This document shows, in pieces, positions 1-5,347 of a DNA stretch of 5,347 nt. Origin of the DNA: Candidatus Methanofastidiosia archaeon (GTDB lineage Archaea > Methanobacteriota_B > Thermococci > Methanofastidiosales > Methanofastidiosaceae); NCBI GenBank assembly GCA_003558335.1, contig PWMA01000056.1:1-5347 (forward strand). The letters run 5' to 3'. The notes beneath the pieces are model-generated. The model was not told the DNA's origin and did not search any database. It saw only the letters and a program-made list of their open reading frames with translations. The position numbers and the translations under genes were made by a program. Each line of letters begins with the position of its first letter. The stretch's first letter is position 1.

Positions 1-1755
1 AAGAGGAGGGCTTACAGTTGGGCTGTAATATACGGCACATCCATCGATATCAATTATTACCTGGTTATCGAAGAGAGTTTGATTGTTATTCATTTCATCG
101 CTGAATTTAAGATTGGATATATTTACATCGTCCCAGAAGCCGTCATCAGGGAAACTAAAACTATTTGTATATTTTAACTGAGTGCATTTTTCAAAATTAA
201 AATCAGAAGAAACTGTCTTGTTTGAAGTAACTGTCTCTGAGCATTCAAGAATTGTTGTTTGAGAGGAAGAAGATGTTCTAACACATCCACAACAATCAGT
301 TACAGTAGCAGTAACTGTATTTATAGCGCTAGTATAACAGTATTCACAATCTTCATAAGTTGGAGATTGAAGAGTTATTGAAGTGCTTAGTCCGTCATTC
401 GGATCAACAGTCCAAGTTATTGTATCTCCAGATACACTGCCCCCTCCAGCATCAACTATAGTAAATCCTACGGGTATTGTATCCACTACGACTATGTCTT
501 GAGCAGAATTATTTCCACAAAGTATGGGGCCAGAATAGGACGCACTTATAGTATAGGTAATTTCTTCACCCAAATACATCTGTCTAGGCGCGCCAGTTTT
601 GGAAACTGAAACAGAAGGAACATCTGAAACAGAGTAGCTTCCAAGTCTTACAGGGGGCAAGAACTCTTGATTGCAATATAGATACTCCGGTCTGAATATC
701 AAACTTCCAGAAGGTAGCGACTCACACCACCCGCTAGTTGGCACCAAATCAAATGTTAAATCGGTAGTTCCAGGAGGTATGTCGCCAACAATAAATTTAC
801 CTCCACTATAAGAAGCGCCTTGTGGAGAAGTTATATTCACAACGGATAATTCACCGAAGTTAACAGACAAATTAAAGTCATAAGCCGTTCCAGAACCAGA
901 ATTTGTAATTGGAATAGTAAATGTATTTCCAACACCACAATAATTGATATTAAAATCTGAAACAGTGTAATCTATTTTTGGAGGGTTAGGCTGAAAGGCT
1001 ATGCTTGCAATAGTCTCTTGAGTTTCACATGTGCCGTTGCACCCCCATCTAACGCTTGCTACGCCAAAAAGATTATTACATTCGATTACTTTTGCACTTA
1101 TCTCAATTTCTACATATTCGCCTGGAGCCATATAAGCTAGTTCAGGAATATCTGTTGAGTTCCACTCAATTGTGCCAGTAGAGGAATTATAATCTCCTTG
1201 TGGAGAAGAGGAAAGATATTGAAGTCCTGATTTAAGCTCATCAGTTATTACTACATTGCTAATTGGGCCAAGTCCAGTACTTGTTACCTTTATAGTCCAT
1301 GAAACATTATCTTCTAAAGTGGCAGATTGCGTAGAAGGTGTTTTTTCTATAGTAACTGCCCCTTGTAAAACTGAAATTGGTTTAGTTGATGAGATAGTGC
1401 CGGGACTACTGTTGTAATCTCCATTTACAGAAATATTTCCTGATTCGGTGTTGCATAGAGTAAATACATTTATAGTTTGCCTATGAGATTGGCCTGGCCC
1501 CAATAAAGGTATATCTACGCTTAGTGGATCTCCGGTATCAAATCCAGTTGGAAGAGTTATAACATAGTTTATATCAATTGCACTTTGATTCACAGAAGTA
1601 TTTGTTAAAGTTACATTATAATCATAAGAATGACATATAAAAACGCTGGCGTTTCCATCTATACTTACATCGACTATATCTTGTCCGTATACTGAAAATA
1701 TGGAAAGACTTAGAATAGATACTAATACTATAAAAATAATAGATAGTTTATTCAT
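1..1755 (-). CDS. Secreted/surface protein with DUF11-type repeats (3' end outside window)
   Basis: An open frame of 585 codons runs from an ATG at 1755 to the left edge without a stop, so the C-terminus is missing. Residues 1-24 form a clear signal peptide: short charged start (MNKLS), a long hydrophobic core, and a probable cut after VYG at about residue 24. Residues about 133-223 read as a DUF11 / conserved-repeat beta-sandwich, with the typical order of a tensile strand (VSWTIKVTSTG), a VVITDEL.SGLQY strand, a PQGDYN turn and a final APGEYVEIEI strand. Residues about 380-505 hold a second such domain (EEITYTISASYSG, IVVVDTIPVGFTIV, TITWTV). Residues 26-130 and 262-375 look like related Ig/CARDB-like modules (e.g. 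NTFTIPITNSGSGTAYDF). There are 17 cysteines and 16 N-X-S/T sequons, which suits an extracytoplasmic, possibly disulfide-bonded and glycosylated protein. Such repeats usually act as stalks or adhesive/structural modules of surface proteins; no enzyme domain is visible. Its anchor, if any, would lie in the missing part. Specific function unknown. Confidence 0.88.
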   Translation of the reverse strand, partial: MNKLSIIFIVLVSILSLSIFSVYGQDIVDVSIDGNASVFICHSYDYNVTLTNTSVNQSAIDINYVITLPTGFDTGDPLSVDIPLLGPGQSHRQTINVFTLCNTESGNISVNGDYNSSPGTISSTKPISVLQGAVTIEKTPSTQSATLEDNVSWTIKVTSTGLGPISNVVITDELKSGLQYLSSSPQGDYNSSTGTIEWNSTDIPELAYMAPGEYVEIEISAKVIECNNLFGVASVRWGCNGTCETQETIASIAFQPNPPKIDYTVSDFNINYCGVGNTFTIPITNSGSGTAYDFNLSVNFGELSVVNITSPQGASYSGGKFIVGDIPPGTTDLTFDLVPTSGWCESLPSGSLIFRPEYLYCNQEFLPPVRLGSYSVSDVPSVSVSKTGAPRQMYLGEEITYTISASYSGPILCGNNSAQDIVVVDTIPVGFTIVDAGGGSVSGDTITWTVDPNDGLSTSITLQSPTYEDCEYCYTSAINTVTATVTDCCGCVRTSSSSQTTILECSETVTSNKTVSSDFNFEKCTQLKYTNSFSFPDDGFWDDVNISNLKFSDEMNNNQTLFDNQVIIDIDGCAVYYSPTVSPPL

Positions 1756-1774
1756 GATATTATTTAATAATATG

Positions 1775-1790
1775 ATATTTAAATCTTTCG
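1775..1790 (-). promoter_or_regulatory. BRE/TATA promoter of the surface-protein gene
   Basis: On the minus strand a BRE-like CGAAAGA (1790-1784) runs directly into a TATA box TTTAAATA (1783-1776). The box centre lies about 25 nt from the ATG at 1755, so the expected archaeal start of transcription (about 26 nt downstream of the TATA centre) falls on or within a few bases of the start codon. No Shine-Dalgarno sequence is seen before the ATG. The transcript is therefore probably leaderless. The match to the archaeal consensus and its position are seen in the sequence; the transcription start is inferred. Confidence 0.66.
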
Positions 1791-1792
1791 GT

Positions 1793-1839
1793 ATTGATAA
1801 TCAATCACATATCTTTAATAATAATCATTGAAAATCAAA
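1793..1839. promoter_or_regulatory. Pair of similar palindromic sites upstream of the surface-protein promoter (candidate operators)
   Basis: A perfect 6-1-6 palindrome ATTGATAATCAAT (1793-1805) lies 2 bp upstream of the BRE of the surface-protein promoter. A second site, ATTGAAAATCAAA (1827-1839), matches it at 11 of 13 positions and keeps the TTGA...TCAA symmetry. Their centres are 34 bp apart, roughly three helical turns, which would place two dimers on about the same face of the DNA. This arrangement fits an activator or repressor site, but the region is AT-rich and no cognate regulator can be named. Confidence 0.4.
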
Positions 1840-1862
1840 AATTATATTTAATTTTACTAATG

Positions 1863-1875
1863 AAAAATAAAAAAA
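1863..1875 (-). terminator. T-rich transcription terminator after the symporter gene
   Basis: Two bases after the symporter stop codon the minus strand reads a run of seven T, one A, then five T. Archaeal RNA polymerase terminates at oligo-T stretches of this kind without needing a hairpin. It separates the symporter unit from the surface-protein gene, which has its own promoter about 75 bp further on. No strong stem-loop precedes it. Confidence 0.55.
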
Positions 1876-1877
1876 TA

Positions 1878-3626
1878 TTAAATTCCATCAAATGCCTTAT
1901 CTATTAATTCCTTTTCAGGCGGCTTTGTCAATAAACTCACTACTATCATAAGAGCTACTGCAATAGGTATGGCAATGAAAAAGGAGTCAAGTTGTGCAAG
2001 TGAAGCGCCAGGATCTAATAAAGTTGGTCTTCCAAATATCCACTGAGAAATTCTCAATGGTTGCGATTCAGACACTTTAAAGAACATAGTCCATATCAGC
2101 CACGACAATAACCCTCCAGTCATCGAAGCTATAGCTCCAATCCTTGTTGCTTTTCTCCAAAATAGAGCCCCAGTGTATGCAGGTAAAAATACTGCGCTGC
2201 ACATTCCAAAGAATATGGTTGTTCCTCTAGCAATTATCGCAGGAGGAAGAATGTATCCTAATGCAAGCGATATTAATACAGTTACGCCTATACCAATTTT
2301 TGTTGCATTTATAGCATTAATTTTTTCAGATGCATTTTTTATCCAAACGTGATAGAAATCATGTCCAAAAGAAGTTCCCATGACATGAAACTGGGAAGAG
2401 ATTGTAGACATGGCTGCAGAAATTAAAGTTAACATAAAGAGTACTACAAACCAGCTCGGAAATCTGTAATTAACATATTCAGGTATAGCTGAATCAGTCC
2501 AATAAACATATTCTGAAGGTCTTCCAGTAAGTTTTCCACTTTCATCATATTCAAAGTACCTATCTCTAATCTCTTGATTTGTCAATGCTGGATTAAATTC
2601 AGACTCTATAACTTGAACACCTTGATTTTCAAAATAAGCGTTAGTGAGAGAGCCAACTGTAAATGCAACACCTGTCATCAAAAGAATGAATACTCCGCCT
2701 ATTCCCACAGCTTTAGTTAAGTCTCTCTTGTTTTTTGCAGTCATGCACCGCACAGCAAGTTGCGGTTGAGCGAGAACCCCAACACCGACACCAAATATCA
2801 ATCCCATCAATACTGTCCAAAAAATGCCTTGTGTATCATTTAAACCACTGGCATCCGCAGGTGTATTTCCTAAACTCATAACTGGAAAAGAAGTAAATCC
2901 TTGATGGCCAAAAACAGTCAAAGGTGCTCCCCTATTTGTTAAAACAGAGTACGAATCAGTTAATTGAAAATCTTCAAGCGCCTGATGAGCTTCAGATACT
3001 CCGCCAAATGCAGAGTAAGTGCCTACTAAAAGCAATATCATGCCAATTGCCATAATAGTTCCCTGTAATGCATCGTTGTACAATACTGCAAGTAGCCCAC
3101 CAAATAAAACATATCCAGCAACAATTCCCGTCATAGCTATCAATGCGAGGTTGAAATTTAAATTAAATGTTGATTCGATCATTCTAGCTGCCCCAATTAT
3201 TACAACAGAAGCATATATCGGCATGAATACTGTAATAAGTAAACCAAATGAGCCTTGTAAAAACTTACAGTTAAATCTCTTCCCAACTATTTCAGGGAAT
3301 GTTAAAGCTCCCAAATTTTGGCCAACATGTCTTGCTCTTGTACCCCAAACTACAAATGCCAAGAATATGCCAACAAATATATTCATAAATGTTAACCAAA
3401 GAAGCCCCATTCCAAACATTGAAGAAGCGCCGCCAAACCCCACTATGGCAGACGTGCTGATAAAGGTGGCTCCATAAGATACAGCAATTATATAAGGGTG
3501 TACATTACGCCCTCCAAGCATATAATCTTCATTGTTTTTTGTTTCTTTCCAGCCTTTATGTGCAAGATATCCTATAACACCAAGATAACAAAATATCACA
3601 ACAATTGATATAGTAACATTTTCCAT
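1878..3626 (-). CDS. Sodium:solute symporter, SSS/SLC5 family
   Basis: The product (582 residues from the ATG at 3626) is an integral membrane carrier that would import a solute together with Na+. About 13 hydrophobic helices are visible, the topology known for PutP and vSGLT. The family signature DYMLGGR follows the first helix (residues 34-40). A later helix carries AAMSTISSQ (M406-Q412), the place where PutP has its Ser/Thr pair for the conserved second sodium site; the Ser and Thr are kept. A hydrophilic loop of about 60 residues (329-388) before that helix is long for the family and probably faces outside. Length is otherwise usual. The start at 3626 is preferred because GGTGA sits 4 nt before it; an ATG at 3638 (four residues longer, MGEV) directly touches the stop codon of the small upstream gene and has no such site. 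It follows a 33-residue partner gene with no promoter between them. The substrate (amino acid, carboxylate or other) cannot be told; the family spans proline, pantothenate, acetate and sugars. Confidence 0.93.
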   Translation of the reverse strand: MENVTISIVVIFCYLGVIGYLAHKGWKETKNNEDYMLGGRNVHPYIIAVSYGATFISTSAIVGFGGASSMFGMGLLWLTFMNIFVGIFLAFVVWGTRARHVGQNLGALTFPEIVGKRFNCKFLQGSFGLLITVFMPIYASVVIIGAARMIESTFNLNFNLALIAMTGIVAGYVLFGGLLAVLYNDALQGTIMAIGMILLLVGTYSAFGGVSEAHQALEDFQLTDSYSVLTNRGAPLTVFGHQGFTSFPVMSLGNTPADASGLNDTQGIFWTVLMGLIFGVGVGVLAQPQLAVRCMTAKNKRDLTKAVGIGGVFILLMTGVAFTVGSLTNAYFENQGVQVIESEFNPALTNQEIRDRYFEYDESGKLTGRPSEYVYWTDSAIPEYVNYRFPSWFVVLFMLTLISAAMSTISSQFHVMGTSFGHDFYHVWIKNASEKINAINATKIGIGVTVLISLALGYILPPAIIARGTTIFFGMCSAVFLPAYTGALFWRKATRIGAIASMTGGLLSWLIWTMFFKVSESQPLRISQWIFGRPTLLDPGASLAQLDSFFIAIPIAVALMIVVSLLTKPPEKELIDKAFDGI

Positions 3627-3635
3627 AACTTCACC
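3627..3635 (-). promoter_or_regulatory. Ribosome binding site that decides the symporter start
   Basis: On the minus strand GGTGA is followed by the 4-nt spacer AGTT and then the ATG at 3626. GGTGA is complementary to the usual 3' end of archaeal 16S rRNA. It overlaps the alternative start codon at 3638-3636, which would be read through by a ribosome leaving the small upstream gene. It supports translational coupling and initiation at 3626. Confidence 0.6.
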
Positions 3636-3638
3636 CAT

Positions 3639-3740
3639 TTATTTCTTTAGTTTGACTATTGCCCACCCTACACATAGTAGAGTAGAAAGGATAGTCAGCA
3701 GGTATGCTGACCAAATCCAAGGATCTGAAATACCTAACAT
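3639..3740 (-). CDS. Symporter small accessory protein (33 residues)
   Basis: ATG at 3740 opens a 33-codon frame ending in TAA at 3641-3639. The product begins MLGISDPWIWSAYLL and has one hydrophobic helix (about residues 8-29) followed by a basic tail (VKLKK), so the C-terminus is probably cytoplasmic. Tiny proteins of this form, starting with a LGI.DPWIW-like segment, occur just upstream of SSS-family symporter genes in archaea and bacteria and are named symporter small accessory proteins; this assignment rests on recalled family features, not a search. Its stop codon lies 12 nt before the preferred symporter start, and the two genes share one promoter. It probably binds or stabilises the carrier in the membrane, by analogy with small subunits of other transporters; its exact role is not established. 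A weak GTGAT before the ATG may serve as ribosome site. It is easily missed because of its length. Confidence 0.85.
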   Translation of the reverse strand: MLGISDPWIWSAYLLTILSTLLCVGWAIVKLKK

Positions 3741-3766
3741 TTAAATCACAACAACAAAGATGTAAT

Positions 3767-3786
3767 AATATTTATAAATATTTCGC
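3767..3786 (-). promoter_or_regulatory. BRE/TATA promoter of the accessory protein-symporter unit
   Basis: On the minus strand GCGAAA (3786-3781) forms a BRE next to the TATA box TATTTATAAATA (3780-3769). The expected transcription start is near 3748, giving a leader of about 8 nt before the ATG at 3740. The TATA box lies inside a perfect 16-bp palindrome (3767-3782, AATATTTA then TAAATATT), so a dimeric repressor bound there would block TBP; equally, the symmetry may only reflect a strong TATA element. Confidence 0.65.
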
Positions 3787-3902
3787 TTATAACTATAATT
3801 ATTATAAAAAATTATACTAGATATGTAATTAAAAAAATTTATTACTTAATTGTTTTAATTAATTAGTAAAATAAATATATTTGAGAACTATTAACATACA
3901 AT

Positions 3903-3915
3903 ATCTTTAAAAGAT
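3903..3915. promoter_or_regulatory. Palindrome upstream of the regulator promoter (candidate operator)
   Basis: ATCTTT and AAAGAT flank a single central A, giving a perfect 6-1-6 inverted repeat. It lies 12 bp upstream of the TATA box of the winged-helix regulator gene, a fair position for autoregulation. The half-sites are AT-rich, so a chance origin is possible. Confidence 0.3.
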
Positions 3916-3927
3916 TAAAATACTCTA

Positions 3928-3937
3928 TTTTTATAAA
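3928..3937 (+). promoter_or_regulatory. TATA box of the regulator-radical SAM unit
   Basis: TTTTTATAAA is centred about 30 bp before the ATG at 3963. The predicted transcription start is near 3959, leaving at most a few leader bases, so this mRNA is probably leaderless or nearly so. The BRE just upstream is poor, which suggests a weak or activator-dependent promoter. Confidence 0.55.
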
Positions 3938-3962
3938 CATATTAAAATTAAGATGGGATTTG

Positions 3963-4718
3963 ATGGAACTTTGGAATTTTCTCCTAAATAGCCAAAAAAG
4001 AATGGATATCTTAGATGAACTGTCCCTTATTAGCCCTCAAAAAAGTCTTGATATAGCAAAAAAACTTGAAATGCGATGGCAAGATGTTTCAACTCAGTTG
4101 AATCTCTTTGTTGAAAAAAAACTTGCATCAAAGGACGGTACCCAGTTTTACTTGTCAAAACAAGGTCAAATTTACAAATCTCAGATTAGGAATCTACAAA
4201 ATCTTGAAAAAAGTACAGAAAAATATTCAGATTTTATTGAACAGCATAATATAGAAAAGATTCCGTACATGTATATTAAAGACTTTTTAACTTGGGAAGA
4301 TACTAAATTGACTCAGCTGACATCCCTTGATGTTTTTCCATTTATTTCAAAAAATGTTAAACGGTCAAAAGATGAACACTTAGCAATTTTTTCCAAAGTG
4401 TCCCTTGATATTCAGAGCGTATTTAATAGTATGGATGAAAATTTAAACATCAGAATAATATATCCTCTTGAAGAAAAAGATAAACTAATTGGTGTTAAAA
4501 CTAAATTAGATAAACAAAAATTTCAATTCAGATTCATAGAACGAAAGAATATGTATTGTGTTATGCAAATTTGCGATAGAGATTTTTCTTGGATAGGCTA
4601 TGAAGATCGGATTAATGAATTTGACTACCTTAATATAATTGAAGGAAGCGATATCAGATTTATCGATTGGTCGGTGTCAAACTTTGAATTTTTATGGAAA
4701 AATTCAAAAAAGCTTTAG
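3963..4718 (+). CDS. Winged-helix transcriptional regulator, FilR1 (DUF1724)-like
   Basis: The 251-residue product is cytoplasmic, with no membrane segment. Residues about 5-70 form a winged helix-turn-helix: a first helix (LLNSQKRMDILDEL), the turn region SPQKSLDIAKKL, a recognition helix (VSTQLNLFVEKKL) and a wing ending in FYLSKQG. A linker with FIEQHNIEKIPYMY (residues 91-104) resembles the usual HdL..IP segment of the family, and residues about 120-245 fit the FilR1 middle domain, ending in the typical ...DIRFIDW.....FLW. Length matches these archaeal regulators (about 250-270). The family is named from a methanogenesis regulator of Methanothrix, but most members have unknown targets and ligands. 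The ATG at 3963 is preferred to the TTG one codon earlier because it lies where a leaderless transcript should begin. A radical SAM gene follows 7 nt downstream, and the transporter unit is divergent; either may be a target. Family placement is by recognition of motifs, not by a search. Confidence 0.78.
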   Translation: MELWNFLLNSQKRMDILDELSLISPQKSLDIAKKLEMRWQDVSTQLNLFVEKKLASKDGTQFYLSKQGQIYKSQIRNLQNLEKSTEKYSDFIEQHNIEKIPYMYIKDFLTWEDTKLTQLTSLDVFPFISKNVKRSKDEHLAIFSKVSLDIQSVFNSMDENLNIRIIYPLEEKDKLIGVKTKLDKQKFQFRFIERKNMYCVMQICDRDFSWIGYEDRINEFDYLNIIEGSDIRFIDWSVSNFEFLWKNSKKL

Positions 4719-4725
4719 GGATAGA

Positions 4726-5347
4726 ATGGATTTTTTAAATAAAATTACTAAGTCTTTTGAATTGACTGAAAAGAATTTTAACTCTATAGATATCGAAAGG
4801 GCCATTTTTTTATCCTACCACTGTGATCTAAAAGATTGTAAATTCTGCTACATGTCTACTATTAAAAATAGTTCTAAAAAAGGAATAAGAAGTATTGAAT
4901 CAATCTACGCTGAAGCTTTCCTTGTAAAGATGTTAAATTGGAAAGTAGAGTTCTTATCTTCAGGATATGGAGTCTATGATATAAAAAAAATAAATGACAT
5001 TATCGAAGGAATTGCGAGTATAACTGGAGAACCGACGTGGCTTAACACAGGTATAATTGAAAAAGAAGGTCTATCTCTTTTTGGAGATGAATTAAAAGGC
5101 GTGAATGCATCGATAGAAACATTTACAGAAGATCTCTTCAAAAAGTTGTGTCCTTCAAAAAATTGGAGCAGTCTAATGAGTTTTCTAGAGACTGCTAACG
5201 ATCTAGGTTACAAAAAGGGCATAACTATCATCTTAGGAATTGGTGAAAAAAAAGAAGATCTTGATAATCTTTTTGAAATTATAAATAATTACAAAATTGA
5301 CAGAGTTACTTTTTATTCTTTAAACCCTCACAAAGGGACAATCTTTC
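4726..5347 (+). CDS. BioB-like radical SAM protein with CX4CX2C cluster motif (3' end outside window)
   Basis: An ATG at 4726 opens 207 codons that run off the right edge. Cysteines 33, 38 and 41 (YHCDLKDCKFCYMS) give a CX4CX2C motif with an aromatic residue before the third cysteine, as expected for the 4Fe-4S cluster that cleaves S-adenosylmethionine; the usual spacing is CX3CX2C. Further family elements follow in order: FLSSGYG (77-82) in the place of the GGE segment, SIETFTEDLFKKLCPSK (129-145) with Glu131, LGIGEKKEDL (170-179), and LNPHKGTIF (199-207), which resembles the NP..GTP segment of biotin synthase-like enzymes such as BioB, HydE, PylB and HmdB. This supports a cytoplasmic TIM-barrel radical enzyme of that group; the substrate is unknown. 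The purine run AGGGATAG, partly within the regulator's stop codon, may be its ribosome site. The 7-nt gap implies cotranscription with the FilR1-like regulator. Confidence 0.85.
   Translation, partial: MDFLNKITKSFELTEKNFNSIDIERAIFLSYHCDLKDCKFCYMSTIKNSSKKGIRSIESIYAEAFLVKMLNWKVEFLSSGYGVYDIKKINDIIEGIASITGEPTWLNTGIIEKEGLSLFGDELKGVNASIETFTEDLFKKLCPSKNWSSLMSFLETANDLGYKKGITIILGIGEKKEDLDNLFEIINNYKIDRVTFYSLNPHKGTIF

Larger units (their letters stand above)
3741..3962. other. Divergent intergenic control region
   Basis: These 222 bp separate the leftward transporter unit from the rightward regulator unit. No open frame or RNA gene is recognisable. The stretch is extremely A/T-rich and holds one promoter for each direction (3767-3786 minus, 3928-3937 plus), a perfect 16-bp palindrome over the first TATA box, a 13-bp palindrome at 3903-3915 before the second, and a loose TTACT...AGTAA symmetry at 3842-3869. 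A divergently placed regulator often controls this kind of region. Confidence 0.5.

Noticed and set aside
1..1755. Repeats in the surface-protein gene as a CRISPR array or DNA-level tandem repeat
   Set aside because: The similarity is at the protein-domain level only (DUF11-type modules); no regularly spaced identical DNA repeats are visible.
3019..3477. Plus-strand open frame of 152 codons
   Set aside because: It lies wholly inside the symporter gene on the opposite strand, its translation is low-complexity (rich in P, N, I and T), it has no promoter or ribosome site, and the minus-strand frame is a clear membrane carrier.
3842..3869. TTACT...AGTAA inverted repeat in the divergent spacer
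   Set aside because: Only five outer bases pair perfectly around an 18-bp interior of A/T bases; this is expected by chance in such AT-rich DNA and it is not placed at either promoter.
3953..3991. ATG at 3953 as start of the regulator
   Set aside because: It is in a different frame and reaches a stop codon after 12 codons, without any resemblance to the regulator.
4694..4738. Possible earlier start of the radical SAM gene inside the regulator's 3' end
   Set aside because: The ATG at 4694 is out of frame with the radical SAM protein and ends in TAA shortly after 4735.
1..5347. Insertion sequence, tRNA/rRNA gene, attachment site or defence system
   Set aside because: No transposase fragment, terminal inverted repeats, tRNA-like cloverleaf or nuclease/effector gene was recognised on either strand.

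Overview
The window looks like part of an archaeal chromosome, most likely from a euryarchaeote of the methanogen type. Three things point that way. Genes are preceded by TATA-box promoters (one or two with a BRE-like purine stretch) and very short or absent 5' leaders. One regulator has the layout of the FilR1 (former DUF1724) family, known mainly from methanogens and their relatives. The base composition is strongly AT-rich and the intergenic DNA is A/T-dominated. The exact lineage cannot be read from this sequence; an AT-rich methanogen such as a Methanofastidiosum-like organism is only a guess.

Layout, left to right. (1) 1-1755, minus strand: the first 585 codons of a large secreted or surface protein with a signal peptide, DUF11-type beta-sandwich repeats, 17 cysteines and many N-glycosylation sequons; its 3' end lies beyond the left edge. 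(2) 1756-1877: its promoter, two near-identical palindromic sites upstream of it, and the T-rich terminator of the next gene. (3) 1878-3740, minus strand: a two-gene unit in which a 33-residue single-helix protein (3639-3740) is followed at once by an SSS/SLC5-family sodium:solute symporter (start chosen at 3626). (4) 3741-3959: a divergent control region with one promoter for each direction and several short palindromes. (5) 3963-4718, plus strand: a winged-helix FilR1-like regulator. (6) 4726 to the right edge, plus strand: the first 207 codons of a BioB-like radical SAM protein with unusual CX4CX2C cluster spacing, 7 nt behind the regulator and probably cotranscribed with it.

How the genes fit together. 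The small membrane peptide and the symporter almost certainly form one transport unit importing a solute with Na+; the substrate cannot be inferred. The regulator and radical SAM gene form a second unit, transcribed divergently from the transporter, so the regulator may control itself, the transporter, or both. The surface protein has its own promoter and appears to be an independent unit. The items most deserving a second look are the regulator/radical SAM pair with its atypical cluster motif, the tiny symporter partner, and the paired palindromes at the surface-protein promoter.
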